64,000 bases of DNA from Bradyrhizobium sp. AUGA SZCCT0176 (lineage in GTDB: Bacteria > Pseudomonadota > Alphaproteobacteria > Rhizobiales > Xanthobacteraceae), in the NCBI RefSeq assembly GCF_018130145.1, contig NZ_JAFCMB010000008.1, positions 241,572-305,571 of the forward strand, in the 5' to 3' direction. A program made the position numbers and the translations under genes. The notes under the pieces are model-generated. The model worked only from the letters and a program-made list of their open reading frames with translations. It made no database searches and was not told where the DNA came from. This document shows positions 50,420 through 58,845 of this stretch, piece after piece (within the stretch, counting starts at the first letter, position 1; every line of letters starts with the position of its first letter).

Positions 50420-50800
50420 ATGCGCGGTGCTGCGTTGCTAGTTGGTTTGGTTCTCGTTGCGACGACGGCGCATGCCGGCCCTCGCTCGGAATATGTGACG
50501 ATGGTGTTGCAGGCGTTCGCGGCCAAGGTGGAATGCCCCGGCACGGATGTCGTGTATCAGGATCTGGTGCAGAAGGCCCAGGAGATGCAGCAGCCGGATG
50601 GCACCACCGAGCAAGTCCGAAAGGCCATTGCATACGTGCATACCGGCGGAAAAATGGGTGAGCGCCCCGATGACCTGCTCTTGCAGGAGGTCGCCATCGC
50701 GACGAGGACGACGGACCTCGACCAGAGGCGCGTCGGCATGACGACCTGGTGCGAGACCCAGAAGGGCAGGCTTGCAGGCTTCATCCGCGCCAAGAACTAG
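50420..50800 (+). CDS. Small secreted protein, unknown function
   Basis: 126 aa. A signal peptide (RGAALLVGLVLVATTAHAGP, cleaved near AHA) is followed by a soluble helical domain with two Cys (VECPGTDVVYQDL and TTWCETQKGR) that could pair. GGGAGG at 50409-50414 fits ATG 50420. It lies 95 nt after the acyl-CoA synthetase on the same strand but seems unrelated to it. No family was recognised. Confidence 0.72.
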   Translation: MRGAALLVGLVLVATTAHAGPRSEYVTMVLQAFAAKVECPGTDVVYQDLVQKAQEMQQPDGTTEQVRKAIAYVHTGGKMGERPDDLLLQEVAIATRTTDLDQRRVGMTTWCETQKGRLAGFIRAKN

Positions 50801-50976
50801 CGCCCGTTTTGCACGACGGTGGCGCGGCCTGATTCACCGAACTGGCTGGCGCATGACGCTTATCCGTAGCCGCCGCTTACGCGGATCCGTCGGCGCGTAT
50901 CACTTCTCCTTGTAGACGTCTTTCAACCGGCACCAAAACGGCCTAACCTCCCTGCTCACAGTCTGCGGGAGCCAGC

Positions 50977-51408
50977 ATGCGAACCCGCGTCAGAAAGACC
51001 GCACACGTACTGGAGCGCCTTGGCCTTGCGATGGCCGGCGCTGCAAGCGGATTGTTTGTGGCTGCACTCGTCGGCACCAGCATCGCGCGGTTCACGTCCC
51101 AGGCTTTCCTGCTTTTGATGATGCTCGGCGGCGCAGTCGGATTCTATCTGGGCATCGACACCCCGCAACGTCCCTTCTACAACAATGGCAAGCCGTCGGA
51201 CGGGCGTTGGGATGGCAAGATCGACGCGCCGGAATTGCTCAGCGCGGTCGGCACGTTCCTCGCCGCGGGCGCCGCCTTTGCCTCCGTGTGCGTGATCGTG
51301 CTCCGTCACGATCCGTACCTCGCCTGGACCTGGATGATCATGATCGGCTGGGTCTTGGGAATCACCATGCAGACCGTTGCCGGCGCGATTGCACGTCGCC
51401 GACAGTGA
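50977..51408 (+). CDS. Membrane protein of unknown function
   Basis: 143 aa with four hydrophobic helices (LGLAMAGAASGLFVAALVG, AFLLLMMLGGAVGFYLGID, LSAVGTFLAAGAAFASVCVI, AWTWMIMIGWVLGITMQTVA). A polar loop PQRPFYNNGKPSDGRWDGKI lies between helix 2 and 3. GGGAG five nt upstream supports the start. The gene is convergent with the CsoR-type regulator. No family was recognised. Confidence 0.72.
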   Translation: MRTRVRKTAHVLERLGLAMAGAASGLFVAALVGTSIARFTSQAFLLLMMLGGAVGFYLGIDTPQRPFYNNGKPSDGRWDGKIDAPELLSAVGTFLAAGAAFASVCVIVLRHDPYLAWTWMIMIGWVLGITMQTVAGAIARRRQ

Positions 51409-51420
51409 CGCGATCGCGTC

Positions 51421-51696
51421 TTATCGGTCAGAACGGCCGATGACCGCCATCAACTCCGATATCTTCTGGCGCTGATCCGTCTTGTCACCGCTCGCAATCG
51501 CGTGTTCGACACAATGCGAGACATGATCCTTCAACACTTCTTCTTCGACGCGCCGGAGCGCGGCGCGCACCGCCGATATCTGCGTCACGATATCGATGCA
51601 GTAGCGGTCCTCGTCCACCATCCGGGACAGGCCGCGGACCTGGCCCTCGATGCGGCTCAGACGTTTTTGACAGGATGCCTTGATGTCTTTTCTCAT
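51421..51696 (-). CDS. csoR: CsoR-type copper-sensing repressor
   Basis: 91 aa helical DUF156 protein. The Cu(I) ligand triad Cys33, His58 and Cys62 has exactly the 25- and 4-residue spacing of CsoR, which separates it from FrmR and RcnR; a further His61 is adjacent. RLSRIEGQVRGLSRMV is the conserved DNA-contacting N-terminal helix. Binding of Cu(I) releases the repressor from its operator. The gene is divergent from the copper ATPase, and a matching palindrome lies between them (51706-51722). Confidence 0.92.
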   Translation of the reverse strand: MRKDIKASCQKRLSRIEGQVRGLSRMVDEDRYCIDIVTQISAVRAALRRVEEEVLKDHVSHCVEHAIASGDKTDQRQKISELMAVIGRSDR

Positions 51697-51705
51697 GCGG
51701 CCTAT

Positions 51706-51722
51706 ATACCCCTACAGGGTAT
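51706..51722. promoter_or_regulatory. CsoR-type operator in the divergent csoR-copA promoter
   Basis: ATACCC-CTACA-GGGTAT, a perfect 6 bp inverted pair with 5 nt spacer, close to the G/C-tract palindromes bound by CsoR. It lies 10 nt from the csoR start and 24 nt from the copA start, overlapping both expected promoters. Confidence 0.8.
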
Positions 51723-51746
51723 GGGTTGCAAGGGACTGCATTCGCG

Positions 51747-54191
51747 ATGAGCCACCACGACAAGAACCCGGCAAGCAAGACCCCGGACACCAAGGCCAAT
51801 CCGAACGGCGCAACTTCCAAATCGTGTTGCGGTGGCCACGATCATCACGCCCGCACAGATCACGGGCACCACAGCCATCATGATCACCACGCCGCTGCCA
51901 AGGTGCTCGACCCCGTCTGCGGAATGACGGTCGATCCCGCGACCAGCAAACATCGCTTCGACCACGGAGAGAAGACCTTTCACTTCTGCTCGGCGGGCTG
52001 CAAAACCAAATTCGCCGCCGATCCAAGGAAGTATCTCGAGAAATCATCGGCGAAGCCCGTCCCCCAAGCCACCGACGACGGCACGATCTACACCTGCCCG
52101 ATGCATCCCGAGATCCGGAAGGTCGGGCCTGGAAGTTGCCCGATCTGCGGCATGGCACTGGAGCCGGAGGTTGCGAGCCTCGATACGCCGCCCAACCCCG
52201 AACTCGCCGACATGACGCGGCGCTTCTGGATCGGCCTCGTGCTGTCGGTGCCACCGATTGTGCTCGAGATGGGTGGGCATCTGGTCGGTGGTCACGGCCT
52301 CGTCGACCCGGCGCTGTCAAACTGGATTCAACTCGCGTTCGCGACGCCTGTCGTCATTTGGGCCGGCTGGCCCTTCTTCGTGCGCGGCTGGCAATCGCTG
52401 CTGACGCGCAATCTCAACATGTTCACGCTGATCGCTGTTGGCACCGGGGTCGCGTATCTCTACAGCCTGATCGGCACCATCGCCCCGCAAATTTTCCCGG
52501 CCACCTTCCGCGGCCATGGCGGCGCGGTCGCGGTCTATTTCGAGTCTGCTGCCGTCATCACCGTGCTTGTCCTGCTCGGTCAGGTGCTGGAGCTGCGCGC
52601 CCGAGAAGCGACCTCGGGCGCCATCAAGGCCCTGCTACAACTGGCGCCGAAGACCGCGCGCCGCCTCGGTGCAGACGGCGCCGACCATGAAGTCGACATC
52701 GACAGCCTCGCGGTCGGCGACATGTTGCGCGTCCGCCCCGGCGAAAAAGTGCCGGTCGATGGTGTCATTCTCGAAGGCCGCTCCTCGCTCGATGAGTCGC
52801 TGGTAACGGGCGAATCCATGCCGGTTACCAAGGACGCCGGAGCCAAGGCGATCGCCGGCACGCTGAACCAGTCCGGCGGGTTCGTGATGCGCGCGGAGAA
52901 AGTCGGCCGCGACACGTTGCTATCCCAGATCGTCAAGATGGTGGCGGATGCGCAGCGCTCGCGCGCACCGATCCAGCGGCTCGCCGATCAGGTTGCGGGC
53001 TGGTTTGTGCCCACGGTCATCGCCGTGGCGCTGATCGCCTTCGGCGTCTGGTCATATTTCGGGCCGGAGCCGCGCATGGCGTTTGGCCTCGTCGCCGCCG
53101 TGAGCGTGCTCATCATCGCCTGCCCCTGCGCGCTCGGCCTCGCGACGCCGATGTCGATCATGGTCGGCGTCGGGCGTGGCGCGCAGGCCGGCGTCCTGAT
53201 CAAGAGCGCCGAAGCCCTGGAGCGCATGGAAAAGGTCGACACGCTGGTGGTCGACAAGACGGGCACACTGACCGAAGGCAAGCCGAAGGTTACAGCAATC
53301 GTGGCGACCTCAGGATTCGACGAGAACGAAATCCTGCGACTCGCCGCCAGCGTCGAGCTTGCCAGCGAGCATCCGCTCGCCGACGCCATCGTGCGATCCG
53401 CAAGGGAACGTCGACTGGAACTCGGCAAGGTCGAGGAGTTCGACTCGCCGACCGGCAAAGGTGCGACCGGCAAGGTCGACGGCAAATCGGTTCTGCTCGG
53501 CAATTCGAAGTTCCTCAGTTCGCTTGGCGTCGATACCCATTCGCTGGATTCCGATGCCGAGCGCATGCGCGCCGATGGCGCCACCGTCATCAATATCGCG
53601 GTGGACGGCAAACTTGCCGGATTGTTCGCCATCGCCGATCCCGTCAAGGCTTCAACACAAGCGGCGTTGAAGGCGTTGGCGGAAGAAGGCATCAAGGTCA
53701 TCATGCTGACCGGCGACAACAACACCACCGCGCAAGCGGTCGCACGGCAACTCGGCATATCAGACGTCGAGGCCGAAGTGCTTCCGGATCAGAAGAGCGC
53801 CGTGGTCGCCAGGCTGCAGAAGGCCGGGCGGATCGTCGCCATGGCCGGCGATGGCGTCAACGACGCCCCGGCGCTGGCGGCAGCCGAAGTCGGTATCGCC
53901 ATGGGAACCGGCACCGATGTGGCGATGGAAAGTGCCGGCATCACGCTCTTGAAGGGTGACCTTGGCGGCATCGTCCGCGCACGAAAACTGTCGCAGGCCA
54001 CCATGCGCAACATCAGGCAGAACCTGTTCTTCGCCTTCATCTACAACGCCGCCGGCATCCCGATTGCCGCGGGTATCCTCTATCCCGGTTTCGGCATCCT
54101 GCTGTCGCCGATCGTTGCCGCCGCGGCCATGGCGCTGTCGTCGGTCAGCGTCGTCGGCAATGCCCTGCGGTTGCGCGTCACGCGGCTGTGA
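51747..54191 (+). CDS. copA: Copper-exporting P1B-type ATPase
   Basis: 814 aa. A His-rich N-terminus with CCGGHDHH is followed by a YHS domain (LDPVCGMTVDPATSKHRF) and an HMBD domain (YTCPMHPEIRKVGPGSCPIC GMAL). The P-type core comes next: CPCALGLATP is the membrane Cu(I) site, DKTGTLTEG the phosphorylated Asp, TGES the actuator, and GDGVNDAPAL the hinge. It pumps Cu(I) (possibly Ag(I)) from the cytoplasm. It has no CXXC heavy-metal-associated domain, as in the CopA/SilP subgroup with YHS and HMBD. Start 51747 follows AAGGGA. Regulated by CsoR from the divergent operator. Confidence 0.95.
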   Translation: MSHHDKNPASKTPDTKANPNGATSKSCCGGHDHHARTDHGHHSHHDHHAAAKVLDPVCGMTVDPATSKHRFDHGEKTFHFCSAGCKTKFAADPRKYLEKSSAKPVPQATDDGTIYTCPMHPEIRKVGPGSCPICGMALEPEVASLDTPPNPELADMTRRFWIGLVLSVPPIVLEMGGHLVGGHGLVDPALSNWIQLAFATPVVIWAGWPFFVRGWQSLLTRNLNMFTLIAVGTGVAYLYSLIGTIAPQIFPATFRGHGGAVAVYFESAAVITVLVLLGQVLELRAREATSGAIKALLQLAPKTARRLGADGADHEVDIDSLAVGDMLRVRPGEKVPVDGVILEGRSSLDESLVTGESMPVTKDAGAKAIAGTLNQSGGFVMRAEKVGRDTLLSQIVKMVADAQRSRAPIQRLADQVAGWFVPTVIAVALIAFGVWSYFGPEPRMAFGLVAAVSVLIIACPCALGLATPMSIMVGVGRGAQAGVLIKSAEALERMEKVDTLVVDKTGTLTEGKPKVTAIVATSGFDENEILRLAASVELASEHPLADAIVRSARERRLELGKVEEFDSPTGKGATGKVDGKSVLLGNSKFLSSLGVDTHSLDSDAERMRADGATVINIAVDGKLAGLFAIADPVKASTQAALKALAEEGIKVIMLTGDNNTTAQAVARQLGISDVEAEVLPDQKSAVVARLQKAGRIVAMAGDGVNDAPALAAAEVGIAMGTGTDVAMESAGITLLKGDLGGIVRARKLSQATMRNIRQNLFFAFIYNAAGIPIAAGILYPGFGILLSPIVAAAAMALSSVSVVGNALRLRVTRL

Positions 54192-54195
54192 ACGA

Positions 54196-54248
54196 GCGCG
54201 CACGATTTGGAGATCATTAATCAAACTTTCGTGCGCGCAACGCCTGTC
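54196..54248. repeat. Inverted repeat after copA
   Basis: GCGCGCACGA (54196-54205) perfectly inverted at 54239-54248, with a 33 nt AT-rich loop. No T-run follows, so it may be a processing or stability element rather than a terminator. Confidence 0.7.
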
Positions 54249-54307
54249 CAAAAAATTCCACAATGTCCGCTACGAAAGGAACTCTGTTTTCAAAAAGGGG
54301 AATTTCC

Positions 54308-54547
54308 ATGCGGTTAGGACACGCGATCTTTGTGGCGACGACAGCCGCCCTGCTCGCGGCGGCAGTACCCGGGCTTGCCAAAAATGCCGACACGCCGAAG
54401 ACCAGCGAGCAGCCGGCGTCATCGTCCTGCCATTCCTACCAGCAGACATCAGATGGATCGTGGACCGAACTGCCCTGCCAGGAACTCGGCGCACCCGCCC
54501 CGTCGCGCAAATCCTCGCCGCGAAAGACTGACGAAGAGGACCACTGA
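54308..54547 (+). CDS. Small secreted Ser/Pro-rich protein
   Basis: 79 aa. The signal peptide (RLGHAIFVATTAALLAAAVP GLA) is followed by a polar region with two Cys (SSSCHSY and LPCQELG) likely joined by a disulfide, and a basic/acidic tail. GGGGAA upstream of ATG 54308. It follows copA by 116 nt; a role in metal handling is only a guess. The last codons and the stop lie within a 52 bp repeat also found at 63620-63671. Confidence 0.65.
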   Translation: MRLGHAIFVATTAALLAAAVPGLAKNADTPKTSEQPASSSCHSYQQTSDGSWTELPCQELGAPAPSRKSSPRKTDEEDH

Positions 54548-54577
54548 AGCGCGAAGTCTTGCCCCATCCGTCGATTG
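54526..54577. repeat. 52-bp repeat, copy 1
   Basis: GACTGACGAAGAGGACCACT ... CCATCCGTCGATTG, matching 63620-63671 at the same length with several substitutions. It overlaps the 3' end of the preceding gene. Confidence 0.7.
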
Positions 54578-54915
54578 TTCCTTAGCCCTGCGCTAGCGGC
54601 GCGCTGTACGGCGCTCCTAATCAATCCTCGCCCCTGTCGCTTATCTTCTGGAAAGCACGGTTGCTATGCGTGCTGCCGGTGCGGGCGCGGTGTCCTGTAG
54701 CCCTGCGCTGGCGGCGCGATGTACGCCTTCCTGTGCCTTCGGCTGCGGTCCCGGTCGCCCGCCGGTGTCGCCCATCTCCCGGCTTGTTCGGTGCCAGGGT
54801 TGCCAGTGCCGCCGCTAGGCGCCGATCCTGCAAGACGCGACGCTGCGATGAATGGGAAACTGGTCTGGCCACCAGCTTTTGTTGTACCGTGGCTGGACCA
54901 ACTTTAGGGGGTCTC
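54548..54915. other. Intergenic region with short direct repeats
   Basis: A 28 bp unit TAGCCCTGCGCTAGCGGCGC plus GCTGTACG (54583-54610) recurs at 54698-54725 with two differences. No convincing gene. Confidence 0.6.
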
Positions 54916-55428
54916 ATGAACAGGCATTGCGTATTTGGCCTCTGTGCAATCGCGTTGGTCACAATTCCTGCTTTCCCAGGCAGCAGCGTGGCGCAAGGAA
55001 AGTCACTCAAGGATCAACTCGTCGGCACGTGGATTTACGTATCCAGCACAGGTAAGCGCGAGGATGGCAGCGCCGTGCCGCGGCCAAGTGCCCAGGGCGC
55101 GGTAACCTACACGGCAGACGGCCACTTCCACTTCATTACGGTGCGCACCGAGGTGCCGAAGTACGCGTCGGGCGATCCAGCACGACCGTCCCCCGAGGAA
55201 GCCATGGCCGTTGCGTCGGGCGTGGTCGCCTACACCGGGACTTACACGCTGGACGAAAGCACGAAGACGGCTCACCTCAACATCGAGACGAGTTCGGTTC
55301 CGAATTTCGTCGGAGCGCCCAATCAGCGCCGGATCGTCACGTCGATTACCGACGAGGAACTGAAGCTCACGAACCCGCGCACACCCGCAGGTGTGACACT
55401 GGAGTTGGTATTCAAACGGGCGAAGTGA
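54916..55428 (+). CDS. Secreted lipocalin-like domain protein
   Basis: 170 aa. The signal peptide (NRHCVFGLCAIALVTIPAFP, cleaved near SVAQ) precedes LKDQLVGTWIYVSSTGKRED, YTADGHFHFITVRTEVPKYA, VVAYTGTYTLDESTKTAHLN and LKLTNPRTP, the pattern of the bacterial lipocalin-like domain (Lipocalin_5) with an 8-stranded barrel starting at GTW. It probably binds a small hydrophobic ligand in the periplasm. AGGGGG just upstream supports the ATG. Monocistronic. Confidence 0.85.
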   Translation: MNRHCVFGLCAIALVTIPAFPGSSVAQGKSLKDQLVGTWIYVSSTGKREDGSAVPRPSAQGAVTYTADGHFHFITVRTEVPKYASGDPARPSPEEAMAVASGVVAYTGTYTLDESTKTAHLNIETSSVPNFVGAPNQRRIVTSITDEELKLTNPRTPAGVTLELVFKRAK

Positions 55429-55555
55429 CCAGCTTGCCATGCCATCGTCCGCGTCGAGATGACGTGATGCCGTCCGCAATCGGTCGCCGTCCGCGCCGTG
55501 ATGCTGGCGTTGTCGTCGCCGGTCGTGATGACGCGATGCGCGCGAGCGCTGGCTA

Positions 55556-55571
55556 TGTGATCTCCGTCACA
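55556..55571 (+). promoter_or_regulatory. CRP-type palindrome upstream of leader peptide 8
   Basis: TGTGA-TCTCCG-TCACA with perfect half-sites. It ends 78 nt before ATG 55650; CTAAAT starts 20 nt after it as a plausible -10, which places the centre near -41. Confidence 0.8.
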
Positions 55572-55649
55572 TCGCGACAAAAGCGGTGTCGCTAAATGTG
55601 GCCGCACCAGCCCGGATGATCGCGCTGGTTAAATCAAAGGGGAACTGTG

Positions 55650-55850
55650 ATGACCGAAGCAATCAATGTGAGCGACGTTCTGAATGCGCAGGAACTCGAT
55701 GCGGTGTCTGGCGGCTTTATGCGGCTCCCCTTGGTGGCGGTCAAAGTGCTGGAAATCACAGGCGGAGGAACGGGCGGTGGTGGGGGTGGTCAGAACGATC
55801 CGGCCCAAATGTTTCAACAGATTATGCAGCAACTGACCCAACAGGGGTAA
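55650..55850 (+). CDS. Double-glycine leader peptide 8 (66 aa, Gly- and Gln-rich tail)
   Basis: 66 aa from ATG 55650 (an in-frame GTG precedes it). The leader ends VLNAQELDAVSGG at residues 10-22. The 44 aa after GG start FMRLPLVAVKVLEITGGGTG and continue with six Gly and a Gln-rich end (FQQIMQQLTQQG). AGGGGA seven nt upstream is the ribosome binding site. The polar low-complexity tail differs entirely from the tails of the other peptides. Confidence 0.82.
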   Translation: MTEAINVSDVLNAQELDAVSGGFMRLPLVAVKVLEITGGGTGGGGGGQNDPAQMFQQIMQQLTQQG

Positions 55851-56209
55851 GCGCACCGGGTGCAGGCCGACGCGGCGTGATGACTGTCGGCGCGGGACCG
55901 TCGAAGGATGGCGACCTGCGCAGTCGGCGGAAAGGTACTGTGAAGGCCGAAAATCCGATGCGGGGACCGCGAGACGGCCCGGTGCGAGCGTACTTGCAAT
56001 CGCGCATTCCCGGTTTTAGTTTCTGTACGATCCGTCCATAATAGACGGCGCGCGCCGATGGACCACAAGCAGACCTCAAACTGCGAATGCTTGATGGCTG
56101 CTTCCGCCCCGTGAGCGGACATTGCCAGTGAGACCAGTCATGTCCGGAAAGTGCCAACAGCGGTCATTCGGCTACGTTGCCGGGAATGCCGAGCTTGACC
56201 GCGTGCAGC
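55851..56209. other. Intergenic region without recognised features
   Basis: About 360 nt between leader peptide 8 and the convergent GFA gene. Frames are short and overlapping, and no hairpin with a T-run is evident. Confidence 0.4.
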
Positions 56210-56689
56210 TCACCAGACCTTCCGCGCGAGTGGCTTTTGAGGATTGCCTTGTTCGTCCATCATATTGGCGCTGAAGCAGTCAACATCCTCGGGAAGGAGA
56301 GTCCATGCCGCGGCGCTGCGCGTGAAGATGTGCGAGTCAGGTTTTACCCAAGATGGATCATCGTAAACGCCGGCGTAAATGATCTGAAGAGTGGGAAACC
56401 GCTCCAGGGTTACGCCGAGGCGAGTGCCGCAGGTTGGGCAGAAGTTGTAGTGTAGCAGTCGTCCGTGATCTGGCGAGCGATACGTGTACGTGCTGGAAGG
56501 GGCACCTTCGAAGCCTACGGCCTTTCGAAGAAAAATCAGTTCGACAGTGAATGCGCTACCGGAGGTACGTTGGCAGAGCGGGCAATGACAAACCGTGACC
56601 TTTATCGGGGCTCCCACGGTCCGAAATCGTACTGCGCCGCACAAGCATCCGCCCTCGTGAAGCTCTTCGCTCTTGCCGCCATCATTCAT
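56210..56689 (-). CDS. GFA-family (CENP-V/GFA domain) zinc protein, copy 1
   Basis: 159 aa. The zinc-binding Cys motifs are EGGCLCGAVRF, CHCPLCQRTSGS and NFCPTCGTRLG. GFA-family members include glutathione-dependent formaldehyde-activating enzymes, but most are uncharacterised. Start ATG 56689 is preferred over 56710. A second GFA protein lies at 61415-61828; the two share the motif set but are otherwise distinct. Confidence 0.9.
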   Translation of the reverse strand: MNDGGKSEELHEGGCLCGAVRFRTVGAPIKVTVCHCPLCQRTSGSAFTVELIFLRKAVGFEGAPSSTYTYRSPDHGRLLHYNFCPTCGTRLGVTLERFPTLQIIYAGVYDDPSWVKPDSHIFTRSAAAWTLLPEDVDCFSANMMDEQGNPQKPLARKVW

Positions 56690-56910
56690 TGTTCGCCCCC
56701 GGCTTCTCAACCCGAAGGTAGGCCAACTGCAGGCGTCACCACAACCTCATCGAATGTCCGTGTTGGGTCAAAGTGAGAAGCCCGGACGTTCAACCGGCAG
56801 GTCGGCTTCGCCTTCAAGAACGGACATCGTCGATGTGGCCCATCAGGTCCGAAAAGTGCCCCAAAGCCGACGTAGGGCAGTAGAGCACTGAAGTCGGCCT
56901 GAAGCGCTCA

Positions 56911-58473
56911 TCACCCTTCCGGCACGCCAGCGAGGCGCCAGCCTTCACACAAGCGCTGCAGCCCGGCAAGGTAAATTGGATTGTCGCTTTGTTGAGCTGC
57001 GAGCAAGCGACGAATGGTGAAACCTGAGTTGAGCGCAAGTCCCGTTCTCGCAGCAGTTCGCGCCTCATCGAGCGCGCCGGTCAAGGCCAAGGCAGCGGCG
57101 AGCGATATATGAGCGAGATGAAAGTTACGGTTCGCCTCGGTGCTTCGTCGCAGCCAACTGACGGCTTCGACGTCTGAACCAAGCAGCAGCTTGGCCACGC
57201 CCGCAAAACACGCCCACTGGTAGGCGAAAACGTCGCGAGGAGAGAGCCGTAAAGCTTCGAGTATATGGCCTTCGGTCTCCGTAGCGCGACCTATGTAGGA
57301 TTTTGCGAAACCAAGGGCAGCATGAGCGTGGACCAAATTCGGAGCCAGCGCCAACGCATGTTCGAACTCACGGATGCCTTGGGCGGCCCGGTTCGTAAAG
57401 GTCTGGACCCAACCCCGAGCCATGTGGGCTGAGGCACTGTTCGGCCTAATCGACAATACCTTGTTCACCATCGCCTCGGCCGCCGCAAGCCGCGTGGGCC
57501 CATCATCCGTCGTAAAGCTACCTCCCACTACCGTATCAACATTTGCCAGACCAATCATTGCTTCGACGTTGCCGGGATCGAACTCCAGCGAGCGTTCGAA
57601 GAAGCCCCGCGCTTGCGTCACGCATTCAAGGCTAATCCCCTTCATCAACCAGGCCCGGCCCTGGAAGCACAAGTCCATCGCATCGGGATGCAGCGTACGC
57701 TCGGCTCGTCGCGCCTCAGCCTCGATGAGCTGGGCACCTAATGTACCGGCGAGCCTCGACACGATTTCGTCCTGCATATCGAACAGGTCGACGACAGGCT
57801 TCTCGAAGCGCTCGGCCCAAAGATGCTGGCCGCTCCTGGCATCGATCAGCTGAACATTCATCCGAAGTCGCTTGCCGCTGCGTTGCACTGAGCCTTCGAG
57901 CACGTAGCGAACATTCAATTCGCGGCCGACTTGGCGGACATCGACAGCTCTGCCCTTGTATGAGACGGCGCTGTTCTGTGCCATTACAAATGAACCACCG
58001 ATGCGCGACAGGTCCGTGGTCAGACTCTCGGTTATACCGTCCGCGAAATAGTCCTGCTCACGATCACCGCTCAGGTTCGCGAAGGGTAGCACGACGATGG
58101 ACAGGCGCGGCGGCGCTTCGCCGGTTCGCTCAATTAGGCCAATCGTCTCATTTGCGGGCCTCCGGTCTTCCTTCACTGCGCCAACGAAGCGGAAACCTTT
58201 GCGCGGCAATGTTTTGATCAAGAGCTGTTTCTCGCCCGTGTCGCCGATTGCGCTCCGGGCGGCGTTCAGGCGAGTCGTTAGCGCGGCATCCGAGACGATG
58301 CGACCCTTCCAAACGGCGCTGACGAGGTCGTCTTTGCTGACGACGCGCTCCCTGTTCCGGATCAGGTATTCAATCAGGTCGAATACTTGGGGTGTGACAA
58401 CGACCTCTTCCCTTGCGCGCCGCAGTTCGCGCCTGTCGGTATCCAATGCGTACTCCTCAAAAAGAAAACGCAA
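56911..58473 (-). CDS. Winged-helix DNA-binding regulator with TPR domain
   Basis: 520 aa. Residues about 1-100 form an OmpR/PhoB-type winged helix (VVTPQVFDLIEYLIRNRERV, then LIKTLPRKGFRFVGAV), as in CadC-like regulators. Next is an SIVVLPFANLSGDREQDYFA block (the TolB-like domain often found in adenylate-cyclase/TPR proteins), then at least four tetratricopeptide repeats (for example FFERSLEFDPGNVEAMIGLA). No cyclase catalytic residues are present. The start is probably TTG 58473 behind GAGGGA. It is a soluble one-component regulator; its target is unknown. Confidence 0.85.
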   Translation of the reverse strand: MRFLFEEYALDTDRRELRRAREEVVVTPQVFDLIEYLIRNRERVVSKDDLVSAVWKGRIVSDAALTTRLNAARSAIGDTGEKQLLIKTLPRKGFRFVGAVKEDRRPANETIGLIERTGEAPPRLSIVVLPFANLSGDREQDYFADGITESLTTDLSRIGGSFVMAQNSAVSYKGRAVDVRQVGRELNVRYVLEGSVQRSGKRLRMNVQLIDARSGQHLWAERFEKPVVDLFDMQDEIVSRLAGTLGAQLIEAEARRAERTLHPDAMDLCFQGRAWLMKGISLECVTQARGFFERSLEFDPGNVEAMIGLANVDTVVGGSFTTDDGPTRLAAAEAMVNKVLSIRPNSASAHMARGWVQTFTNRAAQGIREFEHALALAPNLVHAHAALGFAKSYIGRATETEGHILEALRLSPRDVFAYQWACFAGVAKLLLGSDVEAVSWLRRSTEANRNFHLAHISLAAALALTGALDEARTAARTGLALNSGFTIRRLLAAQQSDNPIYLAGLQRLCEGWRLAGVPEG

Positions 58474-58611
58474 GCTGCATTCCCTCTCGCGGCCACCTCT
58501 GAAACCCCAAGAATAAGCTGTCGGTAAGGGAAATGTAAGCCAACTGTTAAGCGCGCCAGGGGATGTGCCGGCAATCTCGCTTGGCAGAAATAGACCAACC
58601 TGGACACTCCA

Positions 58612-58845
58612 ATGAGCACCATCCACGGAAACAGTGAGTTTGGACCAGCAACGGCGAGGCGGCAGCCTTACAGTCCCCTCGAGGCATATTGGAATGCATT
58701 TCGTGAGTGGCGCAAACGCGAGAGGCTGCGTGCTGCGCTGGACGATCTGAGCGACAGAGAGTTGATGGATATCGGGATTGCACGGGGCGAACTCGACTAC
58801 GTCGCCCGATCGGCGCTCTCAGCCGATCCGCGTTTCACATTATAG
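58612..58845 (+). CDS. DUF1127 small protein
   Basis: 77 aa. WRKRERLRAALDDLSDRELM DIGIARGEL is the DUF1127 signature: an Arg-rich helix followed by LxxLSDxxLxDIGI. DUF1127 proteins in alphaproteobacteria are RNA-binding or phosphate/stress-linked small proteins. ATG 58612 lies 138 nt from the divergent regulator start, with which it shares a promoter region. Confidence 0.88.
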   Translation: MSTIHGNSEFGPATARRQPYSPLEAYWNAFREWRKRERLRAALDDLSDRELMDIGIARGELDYVARSALSADPRFTL

